Assembly (NCBI GenBank): GCA_014529385.2
Contig: CM043948.1
Location: 19,464,951 to 19,528,950, forward strand
Source of the DNA: Adiantum capillus-veneris
Lineage: Eukaryota > Streptophyta > Polypodiopsida > Polypodiales > Pteridaceae
Length of the DNA stretch: 64,000 nt
Reading direction: 5' to 3'
Below, piece after piece: positions 33,900 to 45,200 of this stretch. The first letter of the stretch is position 1; each line of letters starts with the position of its first letter. The translations under genes were made by a program, and so were the position numbers. Under the pieces are notes generated by a model. It made no database searches. It was not told the DNA's origin and worked only from the letters and a program-made list of their open reading frames with translations.

Positions 33900-34760
33900 G
33901 TGGTTCTAGGCTTTTGTTTGGGTACCCACTTGTACTTTGGCAATGGAAACAATTGAACGTGTTGTTTTGTCGGTTGCTTTGTTCTCCATTGCCACTTTGG
34001 TTTGGGATTTTGGGTTGTGTTCTTTGATGTTTGCTTGGGGATCCATTGATACTTGGGTTGGCTTGGTGTGGTTTTGGTCCATTGTTTGGGCTGCCACTAC
34101 CAAGTATAACTTCTTCGAAGGTTGCAAGGATTGTTTGGTTTTTGTGTCTTTAAGATGGAAGGCACCTACGGAGCTTTTGGCTTTGGTAACCATATTTTCT
34201 TTGTTTTGTTTGCCATGATCGACTTCTTTACCCATACTTGCTTGCTTTGTTGTCCATTGTAGTGCTGAATAAGTTTAGGCAAACATGCCTACTGTATTTT
34301 GGTATTGATGGGCTATACTTCCCAAATATGGTCTGTTTGTGCCAAGGGAGTGACATAAGAGGTGCCATTAAGGTTGAATTGTAAGGTTTCCCCCTACCAA
34401 TCTGGAACCGCTTTGTACGTATGCATCCATGAGACACCCAAGACATTGAGATCATTATCCACTATTATATAGAATTTGTTGTGGACATGGATGGCCATCG
34501 ATGTCGATTGACACATTGGCTTGACCTAAATTAATCATCATCCCTTTGTTTGCTGCTTTGAGCTCCATCCAAATGGTCGTATATAGCTTTAGGTATGTGG
34601 AATACTTCATGGCATTGACTCGCGTTCCAGTATCAACAAGCGCTCTTTCAGCAGATCCATCTACTAACTGTATATGGATGCGTACATCCATACCTCCAAG
34701 ACAAATTAGCTCTATCTCAATTGCTTTGATAGGAGAATATGATATGGTGTTGCAAGTTGT
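33900..34760 (-). pseudogene. Retropepsin-like domain with Gln/Lys-rich tail, downstream of integrase
   Basis: On the minus strand at 34455-34750 there is an aspartic protease pattern: ALVDTGTRVNAM with LVDTG as the active-site loop, then GMMINLGQANVSIDIDGH. After a frame break comes LGVSWMHTY, like the second protease loop of gypsy elements. A 109-residue Gln/Asn/Lys-rich stretch follows at 33906-34235. It lies 3' of an integrase on the same strand, the reverse of the usual order, so it is either a second element or a rearrangement. Confidence 0.55.
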
Positions 34761-34799
34761 TGATTGGGACTTTGTTTTGCCATTCTCTGCGCTTTAAAA

Positions 34800-36240
34800 T
34801 TCACAATTTTGCTTTCTCCTGAGCACGTGCTTGAATGGATTGAGCTTTTTGCTTCCATTTTGTTGCTTTATGAATCTTTTCTAGCATTTTCATGGTTAGT
34901 GGTAGATGATATTTCTTCAACCTAAAACCACTAATCCAACTGGGAATCTCTTCTCCCTCTAATGTTGTAAGTTTCATGCTGCCACTAGATGATATGTTGC
35001 TAATCACAAATGGTCCATTAATTCACTTTTGCAACTTTTTGGAGTGTTGTTTTAAGGTGTAGACTGATACATCTAATACATAGTCACCCTTTTTGAACTC
35101 CTTGCTGATCACATGTTGATCATGGAATTCTTTCATGAGCCATTTTTGTGCATAAATGGCAGCGACATCTCGTACACATAGTTCATCTAGCTTTTCTAGC
35201 TCGTTTATCCGTTTTGATATTTTGTGGCCTGTCCACTTTAATTTCTTGGCTATGCAAAGTGTATGAATCAAGAATTCCATTGGCAGTATGACATTAAGCC
35301 TAAACACTATATTGAAAGGTGTTGTTTCTATTGTTGTTTTGTATTCATTCACTATTTTTGTGAGCACTGTGCATAGAATTTTGTTTCTGCTTTCTGCTTT
35401 CTGCTTTTCCATTTTCTTGAGGGTGATATGGTGCTGATTTATTAATAACCATAACCTCTTTCAACAAGATTTTAATCATTTTGTTTATGAAGTGAGTCCC
35501 TTTGTCACTCACTATTTTGATCAATGGCCCATATCTTGTAAACACATTTTTGTACCAGATTTGTGTTGTCATTCTTGCATCATTTTTTTGTGCTGCTTTG
35601 ACCTCTACCCATTTGGTTAGATAGCTTGTGGCCACAACGATATATTGAGCATGCATTTTGTATGCGAGATGTGTGATAGGTCCGACAAAGTCAATTCCCC
35701 ATTTGGAAAAAGCCCTTGCCCCCATTATAGGTCGTAATGGCATTTCGTCTCACCTCAATGGTGCTTTGGTACATTGGCATTCATCACAACTCTTCACAAA
35801 TATTTTTGCATCCATGAACAAGGTCGGCCACCAAATTCTTGCAGCAAGGATTGCTTTCATAGTTTTGTCCACAGAAAAATGTCCGCAGCTTGTCTGACAT
35901 GAGCTTGGTCAAGAATTGGTATATATTCACTTTTTGTGGCACACATTTGCAATTGGTTATCTCGTTCTCTCTTGTAGAGGTGATCCTCAATTATCCTCTC
36001 ATTATCACATAGATTTTTGCTTTGACCTGAATGTATCTCCTCTTGGATTTACCCAATCCCTTTGGTAAGACACATTTGGTTTGGTAATCCACAATGTACA
36101 AACTCCACTTGGATGCAATTGCTACTTGGTATATTGTTGCATGTTCTATAGGTTCCTGGTTTGCACAAATGTCACATGAACTAATATAGTTATGAGAATT
36201 TTGTTGCATATTAGGCTAGTGTACACCAACTCTCATCAAT
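34800..36240 (-). pseudogene. Ty3/gypsy element 4, integrase region
   Basis: Minus strand, right to left. First a linker with KWSLYIVDYQT and CDICANQ (36209-35991). Then a decayed zinc region with EYIPILDQAH. The core (35743-35345) has the first Asp in KWGIDFVGPI, the second in VSDKGTHF, and Glu in ENGKAES. Next come the SRNKILCTVL helix, FKKGDYVLDV, and a C-terminus SGSMKLTTLEGEEIPSW plus GFRLKKYHLP (35007-34801). The pattern matches the dual-RNase-H gypsy branch. Frames are broken near 35345-35410 and 35010. Confidence 0.8.
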
Positions 36241-36299
36241 TGCTAAAATCTTTGCGTTGTCCCATTGTGAATTTTCATTATTTGCACATGAGCTTGGCT

Positions 36300-37630
36300 C
36301 AAGTACACATTCCTTTCCGTTGGCTCTATACATAGCCTTAATAGTTCATTACTCCCTTGCTTATATATCCTTCCAGCTATTAGCACAAGTGTTCATGTCT
36401 GCTTAATGACTGATGGCTGCCTGTAAGGTCCCCAACTCAAAAGGTTGGGGTGACTTGATAGATGGACTCCCTTTATTCTCAAGTTCCATCAACGACACCC
36501 TACTCCGATTCCATGAAGCAAGGACATGAGCAACAAAAGAGAAGAAGACCTCTATCCATAGTGATCGTGGTTGTATAGGTCATACACCACAAGCCAGGTT
36601 GAGAATTCAAAGGATTCTAATGGGAGCTAATCCCTATATCATAAAGATAAAATCTCTTGACAAAATTAGGATCTATAACAACACGTTGAAGAGGCATGGC
36701 CGCCATTCATAAACCCTAAATGTGATATAAAACTTATTTTTATCTAACTAGTAGTCTTGTGAAAAGTACCCAAATTGGGTCCACTTGTCTGTAGGCATAG
36801 ATCCGTCTGGATACTAGTCTCCCACTTTCCACACTGCACTCACCCGTTCCTCTTGTTTTTTAATTACTATCACATTCTTGTCAAATTTTATTAGTCAATA
36901 GAAAAATCTATCACTAATTGTTTGTTGAAACAAGGCACGTCATTGTGTCCTATTTTGAGACTGAAGTTTGTTACAAAAAACAATCAAAACAAGATTTAAT
37001 GATGTTCAAGTTTACTATCCAAAAGAAACAAACTTAGCAAAACTAATTAGATCACATTAAACCAATGAATGCTTTCCAAAAAGAAAGCTTAGGAAATTTT
37101 CTTGCTAAAACAAGGCACATCTACGTGTCCTATTTCATAAAGAAAGTTTGTTGTAAAATAAAATAAAAAATCTAGTGATTGATGTGCAATTCTTTTGGCT
37201 TAAATAGTCCTAATAAATAATATTCGACATTTGATTGAAGCCACTGTTATAAAAAAACAAAGTTAATTGATATGTGAAACAATGCACACCAAAACAATTC
37301 TTTCTCAAACGGGGTCTAATGAAAAGAGTCCTAAATTTCAATAAAAATTGTTATCTAATTTTCATATGAGTTTTTTGTTATCCACGAACTTTCTTTGTCT
37401 AACCAAGAGAACCTTTGCAAAGGATTTACATATTCACTATACACAAAATGTGCAAACTTGACCATCGCTAACTACAAGGGGGCATCTCGCTAACTGCACG
37501 ACAAGGAACAAAAGAGAGTTGATAACCTCAACTTATTCTTCACTAACTGTGTGATCATCTCACTAACCGCGAGTTCCATTTGGAAAGAAGATACTCATTC
37601 AACAATTGTTTTCTTTAAGTAATTCTTCAA
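36300..37630. other. No recognised gene
   Basis: About 1.3 kb without a supported gene. A/T-rich with short poly-A stretches. It may include LTR sequence of a minus-strand gypsy, but no boundary can be fixed. Confidence 0.4.
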
Positions 37631-37638
37631 ACATGATC

Positions 37639-37977
37639 CTAACTCCTAATATCAAACAATAACAATTTATCAAACAATTCTTTCACTACTCTACTCAACC
37701 ATATTCTTGTTTCTTGGAATATAATCACGTTTCTTCGATGGTTTAAGGGAATTCCTAGGCTTGACTTACCAGTTAACATGCATAACAATGCAAAATTATA
37801 AATTTGTCTTATCGGATTAGCGACGCGTTCGACTACCTCCTCCATTGGAGGCCAAATGGCTTCAACTTCTTCCACAGCTGATACCTCCACTTGAGTTACA
37901 ATTGGAGTAGATGATACCTTCCTTTGTACCTTCCTTGGAGGTGGAACAACAGGAGCATCTTTGGAGCTTTGTGTCAT
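37639..37977 (-). other. 112-residue open frame, function unknown
   Basis: An open frame just downstream, in transcription sense, of the LTR-like region with a TATA box at 38239-38247. It has a Pro/Lys-rich start and an acidic segment VEVSAVEEVEAIWPP. It could be a gag start, but no motif proves it. Confidence 0.25.
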
Positions 37978-37989
37978 TCATTTCGGGGC

Positions 37990-38731
37990 CATCATATTGC
38001 GAGAGGTAAGAGGGAAAGATTCACCATGAAAAGAAGAGAGGAAGAGATCTCTACGATCCAAGGGATAACACGATGGTGGTAGAGATGGAGTTGCAGATGG
38101 AGATGGATTGAGGGTGACAGGTTGAGGGAGAGAGGTTGAGAGAGAGAAGATACCTCCAATATCAAGGCAAGAGAGTTTCTGTTTGTGAGAGCTTCTGTGT
38201 GTGTATGTGTGTGTCTAGAAACTAAGGGAAGAGGGACCTTTATATAGGCTCTCAAGGACAAAAACAAAACCTAAGAATAGTGAAAAGCAAGAAGAAAAGT
38301 TTGCACGCATTTGCATCTTTCTTTTGGTTGCATGCATGTGTCCTGATGCGTGATTGGGAGACTCTAATTTTAGGAGAAGCTTGTCTAGTTTGAGAAAAAG
38401 GAGAAAAGGAAGTTCTAATCTTGACTTACTTCTCCAATGTTTCTCTAAAAATACTCTCCCTTTGCTAAAAATACTCTTTCTCTCCTAAAAACACTCTTTC
38501 TTTCTTGAGGGTCAACTTTTACCCATAAACATAGTCTTTAAAGCTTAAATTTCCCATAGAAACCTATTGTTCCAAAGTGAGTAAGGGCCATAATTAATAG
38601 TCACGGAGTCCGATTTCTGATCCGATGGTTTTGTTAAAACTCTCTATAACTCTACAACAAAAATGCCAACGTCAAATACTTTTGCAATATACCCAATATA
38701 TTTTTTATTAAAAAATCTTGGGTATGTTACA
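37990..38731 (-). repeat. Chromovirus LTR (left end uncertain)
   Basis: On the minus strand CTAAGTTGGGGAGAT (polypurine tract, 38732-38746) is followed by TGTAACATACCC, a normal LTR start, right after a chromodomain-coding end. A TATA box CCTATATAAAG lies at 38239-38247, about 490 bp in. The 3' end of the LTR was not identified. Confidence 0.6.
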
Positions 38732-38754
38732 ATCTCCCCAACTTAGAAATTTGA

Positions 38755-38895
38755 GATGTCCTCATCTTAAGAAAAAGTGAGGATAGTCCTTCTCTAAGGT
38801 GGCTTCATCTTCCCATGTTGCATCTTCTTCAGGATAGTCCTGCCACTGAATAAGGTGTTCTCTAAGAATTCTATTTCGAAGAATCTTCCCTCAAG
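38755..38895 (-). pseudogene. Chromovirus integrase C-terminal chromodomain fragment
   Basis: The minus-strand frame reads ILREHLIQWQDYPEEDATWE followed by DEATLEKDYPHFF and a stop just before the polypurine tract. This is the second half of a chromodomain, with the aromatic W and the acidic ATWE strand. Upstream coding sequence is missing beyond about 38900, so only the 3' end of the element remains. Confidence 0.75.
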
Positions 38896-39110
38896 ACAAA
38901 ACTTTATTTATTTATTTGCTTGTTCTCACCGAATCAAGACTCGGGTCCACTGGAGGCGATGTCCACCCCGGGTGGGAGCCCACCTGAGATAGAGCCAGCT
39001 GGCTGCTCCTCACTAGTTGGTCTGTCGTCTGACATCTACATTACAAAGAGCAATATAAGATTAAGCTTTCCACCCTACTCACTCATCTATAAATATGTAT
39101 ACAAGTATAT

Positions 39111-39875
39111 TAGCACATAAACACGTAATACATATACATACTAGTAGACCTAAGTAGAGGCTAGTAGTGCCAAAGGTCAACTGCACCTCTTTAGATATCA
39201 TCGCAGTCTCGATCGTGGTAAAACCAAAGGTACATTGCGCTAATCCATGCATGAGTGGATGAATGATCGCAACGCCACGATTAAAAAAGTACTATATCCA
39301 AGAGGAAGCTTCTAAACTTCGGATGCTATGCTCCCGTACTTAGTGCCTACATACATGCATAAACAGATATATATGTACACATATATATATATTAAGGTTG
39401 TAAATGTAGCCATTGTTTTGTGTTGGCTGCACCTAAATTCAATGTCTAAGTGATCAATTGATCGTAACATTACAATTCTCTCCTAGAGGATATATATATT
39501 AGCACACAAACACCTAGATACATATACATACTAGTAGATCTAAGTAGAGGCTAGTAGTGCCAAAGGTCAACTGCACCTCTTTAAATATCATTGCAGTCTC
39601 AACCGTGATAAAACCAAAGGTACATTGCGGTAATCCATGCATGAATGGATCAATGACCGCAACGCCACGATTAAGAAAGGACTATACCCAAGAGGAAGAG
39701 TCTAACCTTCGGGTGCTATGCTCCCGTACTTAGTGTCTACATATATGCAGAAACAGATATATATGTGCACACATATATATGTTAAGGTTGTAAATGTAGC
39801 CATCGTTTTGTGTCAGGCGGCACCTAAATTCAACATCTATCAATTGATCGTAACATTACAATTCTAATGTAATGC
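39111..39875. repeat. Tandem duplication, 389-bp period
   Basis: Two copies (39111-39499 and 39500-about 39875) start TAGCACA(T/C)AAACAC and share AGTAGAGGCTAGTAGTGCC and GGATCAAT/CAACGCCACGATTAA-type blocks. They differ by scattered substitutions, ATATAT length changes and a small deletion. No coding potential. Confidence 0.88.
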
Positions 39876-39902
39876 AATAAGTAATTCTATTTTCTCTCAC
39901 TG

Positions 39903-39903
<1 letters not shown>

Positions 39904-39951
<48 letters not shown>
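39904..39951 (+). repeat. (CT)n microsatellite
   Basis: About 24 CT units, 68 bp upstream of the Hsp70-like exon start. Confidence 0.95.
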
Positions 39952-39955
<4 letters not shown>

Positions 39956-40018
39956 CTCTCACTCTCCCCTTCTTGGTCGTGCAGTTGAACTACGAAGCGG
40001 AAGCTCCATCCCAGAGTC

Positions 40019-40351
40019 ATGTCTGCGCCTCCATGTAAAGCAAGCACTCTCAGAGATGAGAAGCCAAACATGGACGACATCTTCTGCCGAGGCATGGAGG
40101 TCTCGACTAAGCTCATGGTGGCTTTGGACATGGGCACCACTTTTTCAGGCTTTGTGTACGTCCACAAGAGCGATCCTAGGGACATCCACCATGTCCTGGA
40201 TTGGCCTCACAAACTGAGGCAGCCACTTCATCCCGTTATTGCAAAACATAGATCAGCATGTTTTACAAGTGGAACCCCTTGTCTTCTACCTACACCCTCC
40301 AAGCTTGGGAATGGGCTGCCCTTCGCTCAACAAAGCGTCCTCGCCTTGAAG
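40019..40351 (+). pseudogene. HSPA12-like Hsp70 family protein, first exon, broken
   Basis: The start ATG at 40019 is followed by a short basic leader and then KLMVALDMGTTFSGFVYVHK, the phosphate-1 loop of an Hsp70-type ATPase. The spacing and the SDPRDIHHVLDWP continuation resemble the HSPA12 branch rather than classical Hsp70. After DWP the frame shifts by one. The next expected stretch RYCKT, then ISMFYKWNP, reads in the third frame with a TAG between KT and IS. The similarity ends at LEG with a plausible splice donor (G|GTAATC at 40352). The ATPase remainder is not found in the window. It is therefore a pseudogene or an exon with sequencing errors. Identification is from memory of the family. 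Confidence 0.65.
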
Positions 40352-40410
40352 GTAATCTTGGTGCTGGTTGCTCAGGTATCCCTTTGGAAGCCAATTTTCA
40401 TCTCCTTAAC

Positions 40411-40675
40411 TTCTTTCTCTCTCTCTCTCTATCTCTTTCCTTATCTCTCTCTATTCCTCTCTTTCTGTCCCTCTCTATCTACTCTCTCTCTTTCCCTATC
40501 TTTCTCTCCCTCTTTCCCTCTATCTCTCTCTTTCTTTCCCTCTCTCCCTCTATCTCTCCCTCTTTCTATATATTTCTCTCTCTCTCTCTCTCTCTCTCCC
40601 TCTCTCTCTTTTCCCCCCTCTCTATCCCTCTATCTACTTTCTCTCTCTCTTTCCCTCTCTCCCTCTCGTTCTCTC

Positions 40676-40764
<89 letters not shown>

Positions 40765-40823
40765 ATCTACTTTTTCTCTTCTCTCTCTTTCTTTCCCTCT
40801 CTCCCTCTCTCTCTCTCTATCTA

Positions 40824-40880
<57 letters not shown>

Positions 40881-40941
40881 CTCTCTCCCTCTATCTAACA
40901 CTCTTTCTATCTATTTCTCTCTCTATCTCTTTCTCTCCCTC

Positions 40942-41036
<95 letters not shown>
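40411..41036 (+). repeat. Polypyrimidine tract with a 41-base C run
   Basis: About 620 bp of CT, CTAT and CTTT repeats, with an uninterrupted C run at 40943-40983. It directly precedes the first LINE copy at 41037. Ser/Leu frames over it are not genes. Confidence 0.95.
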
Positions 41037-41261
41037 GCAGCCGTTTTTTGACCTAGTAGACAGCACTCCACTCTTTTGATCATAACTTCTTCATCCGAAC
41101 TCCGATTTGGGTGATCTATAGCCTCAATCGAAGAGCACAAAGTCCTCTACCCATTGATGTAACGAAAGAAATTTTCAGAGTTATGGAAGGCGTTTCTGTA
41201 GCAGCATTTCCGAAGTGAACAGGTTCAACAAAATTGATTCTCATCTCCTATTTTACATACA

Positions 41262-42212
41262 ATGTCTTCCGGCACTCGCAAGGGTTCTTCTTCTTCAACA
41301 AGGTCCACAACCATTGTGGAAAATGATCCAAAATCTCCTAAGTGTGGAGATAGCAACACAACCACCCAACCAACGACATCGGAAACCATGATCATGGCGT
41401 ACTTGGTATCATTGCAAGAGACCGTAAACAAACAAGGCGAAGACTTACGAGCACTTGCAATGGAGAATGGCACACTAAGGGTACTTGTGGTTGAGAATGA
41501 GAATCTCAAGAGGACACTTGAGATGCAAAAAACACGTTTGATGCAACTTGAAGAGGAAGTCAAGGAATGTAAACGCTCTCTTGTGGACTTGAATGCTTTG
41601 AAGGAGCGGATGAGCAAAGTAGAGCATGACCATGTATTGAAAGAGGAGAAATTTGACACTATGAGCCGGGATGTATGCGACATGAAAAATGTATGCACAA
41701 ACAAGTCTTGGGCTGATGTATGTGGTAGCAATGTGGTATCTAATTCCTCACTCATGCAAGCTATGGTTCAAACAAAGAATGTTGAGAATGTAGATGTGGA
41801 GGAGTTGAAGGAACGGGAGCGACGTTCCAAGAACATTGTTATTCGTGGAATTCCCGAAGAGAAGTTAGAGACACCTCCTTCTCTTGCCATTGTTATTGAA
41901 GATTTCTTCAAAACCCACTTTGGCATGTCTGGAGTTATGGTCTATGGAGCACATAGAGTGGGGAAGCAAGGAGCTCCTCGCTCGGGAGAACGGCCAATTG
42001 TATGCACCATGCCGGATGAGACCAAGCGAAAGATTATCCTTGATAATAGTTGGATCTATTTGAGGAATACAAAATGTTTTGTATGTGAAGATCGCACTAT
42101 TAAGCAACAAAATATGCGTCGCAAGGCATATGAGGAAAAGAATAATAAAAACAAGGAAATGTCTCATGAAGAAAATGTGCCCAAGGAGGAGGCAAGTCTC
42201 TCAAGCAAATAG
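41262..42212 (+). CDS. LINE A ORF1: L1-type RNA-binding protein
   Basis: A protein of 316 residues. An N-terminal Ser/Thr-rich region precedes a long coiled coil (roughly residues 45-135, heptad-rich with LEMQKTRLMQLEEEVKE). A C-terminal RRM-like domain follows, with RSKNIVIRGIPEE, GAHRVGK and RPIVCTMPD, and then a basic tail. This layout matches L1 ORF1p, a trimeric nucleic-acid chaperone. It ends in AAA TAG GGA at 42207-42215. The downstream ORF2 continues in the same frame, so a share of ribosomes reading the UAG would make a fusion. Copy B keeps the same junction. Confidence 0.9.
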   Translation: MSSGTRKGSSSSTRSTTIVENDPKSPKCGDSNTTTQPTTSETMIMAYLVSLQETVNKQGEDLRALAMENGTLRVLVVENENLKRTLEMQKTRLMQLEEEVKECKRSLVDLNALKERMSKVEHDHVLKEEKFDTMSRDVCDMKNVCTNKSWADVCGSNVVSNSSLMQAMVQTKNVENVDVEELKERERRSKNIVIRGIPEEKLETPPSLAIVIEDFFKTHFGMSGVMVYGAHRVGKQGAPRSGERPIVCTMPDETKRKIILDNSWIYLRNTKCFVCEDRTIKQQNMRRKAYEEKNNKNKEMSHEENVPKEEASLSSK

Positions 42213-45200
42213 GGATGCGTGACCTGTGAGACCGAGTTACAATTGAAAATATGCTTTTGGAATTGTAATGGATACCCATGGAATGCGGGGGTTGGCATTG
42301 ATGAACTAACAAGCAAAGCCAATGTTGTACTTCTTGTTGAAACTTGGGAGCATGATACACAAAGGATTAACGGCTTGGAGGATTACAATGTACATTCATT
42401 GATGTGGTCAAAGAATCTCAAGCAACGAAGAGGACAAGGAGGGTTAGCATGTATGGTTAAGAAAGGATTGGAAGATTTTGTATCAATTGTGAAAGATGAC
42501 AAGTACAAACGTTATGTATGGCTAAAAATTATGACACCAAAAAGAGCACCCATTTTTGTAGCCGGTTGCTACATTCCTCATCATGATTCTCCCTTTTATG
42601 CTTGCATGGATAGAGATCAACCATTTTCTGATTTGGAAGAGGACATTGCTTATTTCAAAGGTGAAGGTGATGTTATTGTATTTGGGGATATGAATGCTTC
42701 GCACAAAAACATTGCAACATGATACTCAACAATTTGATATGCCATACATTTCAAGGGAGTTGGAGGAAGTTCACTTGTATGATCGTACTTCAATGGATGA
42801 GAAAGAGCCGGATCACTATGGAATGTTACTTTTACACATGTGTAATAGCACGGGTATGCTCATTGCCAATGGTGTATCTTTGTGGAGTGGAACCAATGTA
42901 TTTACATGTAGGAGACATAATAGGGATAGTGTGATTGACTATATGCTACTCTCTGAAGCCATCATGTATCGCATAAAGAGTTTTATGTTTGGTCAATGGA
43001 CCCCGGAATCCGACCATCGCACGTTATGTATTGACCTTTCATGGGGAGAAGCAACTAAGCATGATAATCGCAGCCAAAGGAAAGAGAAGTTATCACTATG
43101 TATGGATTTCAAACGGGCACCAATGTACATTGAAATGGTTGAGCAAAAATTATGGATGACAAAGCTTCAATGTGATGCACCATTGGAAACTAAATGGGAA
43201 GCTTTCAAGAAAGCTATTTGTTCTTGTGCGGAAGAATTCTTTGCCATAAAGCATCTCCATGGTATCAACAAAGATAGATCACGCAAAAGGTGGTTTGATA
43301 AAGAATGTCAAGATGCTCGAAAGTCCTTGATAAAGCTTGATGCAACTATGGACAAAGACAACTATCCAAGTCATTTGCATACATACAAGGCATTGATTCA
43401 AAAAAAGAGAAGAAGATGGGAAGTAAAGCAACAAGAATTTCAAGTCCAAGAAAAGGCACATGCATGTGGAAGATTTTGGAGAAAATTGAGAGGCAAGCGG
43501 GTTGAGAATTTTGGTAACTTGAGTCTAGTGGATATGTACACACATTGTAGGAAATTATATGAGCAAGAAAATACTGAAAAAATGCCATTTTATGGTTCAC
43601 TCCCATGTATGCCGTCTTTTTTTACTATTGAGGATGTATGCGGTGGGCTTGAAAAGTTGGCCACTCGCAAAGCAGGAGATCTTCAAGGTATCAAGCCGGA
43701 GATGATCAAATGGATGGGAGATTTTACCCATGAGTGGATGTGTGATATGTTCAACCTTGCACTTCAACATGGTATGCCTTATGATTGGAGTACTAATTGG
43801 GTTAAGCCTTTGCATAAAGGAGGGGATGTAAAGAATGTAAGCAACTACCGGACTATAATGATTGGGTCTCTTATGGCAAAGTTATTTGGGTGCATAATGG
43901 AGATGAAATTGAGTGATTGGGCTGAAGAGAATGACAAGCGTGCAAAGGGACAAGCGGGTTTTCGTCGATGGCATAGCACCATTGATCATCTTGTCACTCT
44001 TCGTGTTCTCATGGAGGAAAGTCGGTTGAAAGGCAAGCGATTGTATTCTTGTTTTGTGGACTTTAAGAAAGCCTTTGATATGATTCCACGTAACAATTTG
44101 TGGAGAAGGACGGAAGAACTCCAAGTGCCAAGTGAGTTTATGCTTGCGGTTTCTCGAATCTATGAGAAGGTGATTTGTCAATTGCGCATGGGAAGAGAAA
44201 TTTCAGAAATTTTTGTAAGCACTATTGGGGTTAAACAAGGATGTCCATTGTCACCAACTCTCTTTGGTCTATGCATTGATCAATTGGAACAAATGGTACT
44301 TGACTTTATGCAAGAAGAAGGCATTGAAGAGGTCACTATTTGCAATGCGGTAATCATGCTTTTGTTGTATGCGGATGATGTAGTGCTTCTAGCACACACT
44401 TTAGAAGATGCACAAAAGCTTATGGTTGTCCTTGAGAACTTTTGCTTGCATAGTGGGCTGATTGTAAATGAATCCAAAACAAAGGTTATGCTTGTGAAAA
44501 CCAACCATAAGGAGAAGCCATGCATTGTGTACAACAACGAGACACTTGAAGTTGTTGAGAGCTTTACGTACCTTGGCCTTGAGGTTCCATCCAATCACAA
44601 GTGGCATGAATGTGCTATGCGTCGTTTGGAAGCGGGAAAGAGAGCATATTATGCATTTGAGAACATGTGTAATGCGGGAAACATCAAGTGTTGGGTTCTC
44701 AAGACGTATCTTTTTGATGCATTGGTGACACCGGTTCTTCTTTATGGAGTTGAAGTGTGGGGCGGGAGCATCTCAAAGTCTACTTGGAAAGAGTTTGAGA
44801 ATGTCCAAAAGCGTTTTCTTACAAACTTTCTCCAAGTTAAGACACAAACACCATATATGCTCCTACTTCTTGAGTCGGGATCTCTTCCAATTGAGGTTAT
44901 GGGCATGGAAAGGGTTGTGGAGTACATGATAAAGATGCGTCAAAACCCCTCACATCGACTTCCTACAATTGCATGGGAAGCAAGCAAAAAAGTTCAAAAG
45001 ACGCATAAAAGCAAGATCTTGAGCACGGGATGGATGCAAGACATAAAGAAGTGGTTTGGGAGATGGGATGCATTACACTTGCTACATGATGCTTCAATTG
45101 ACTCTCAAGTGAATGAAGCTTTTCTACAATGCCAATGTATTACGGCTTGGGAGAAATCCGGTGGGTCACGCTTCATACATTACACCACCTATATTGCCCC

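Noticed and set aside
40352-41079. Long open frames over the CT tract (up to 345 and 273 residues of Ser/Leu/Pro).
   Set aside because: They are translations of a pyrimidine microsatellite. Only the first part, 40019-40351, has real protein similarity.
42100-44930. Several minus-strand frames of 60-104 residues across LINE A, repeated in LINE B.
   Set aside because: They are antisense shadows of ORF1 and ORF2; they recur only because the two copies are near-identical.
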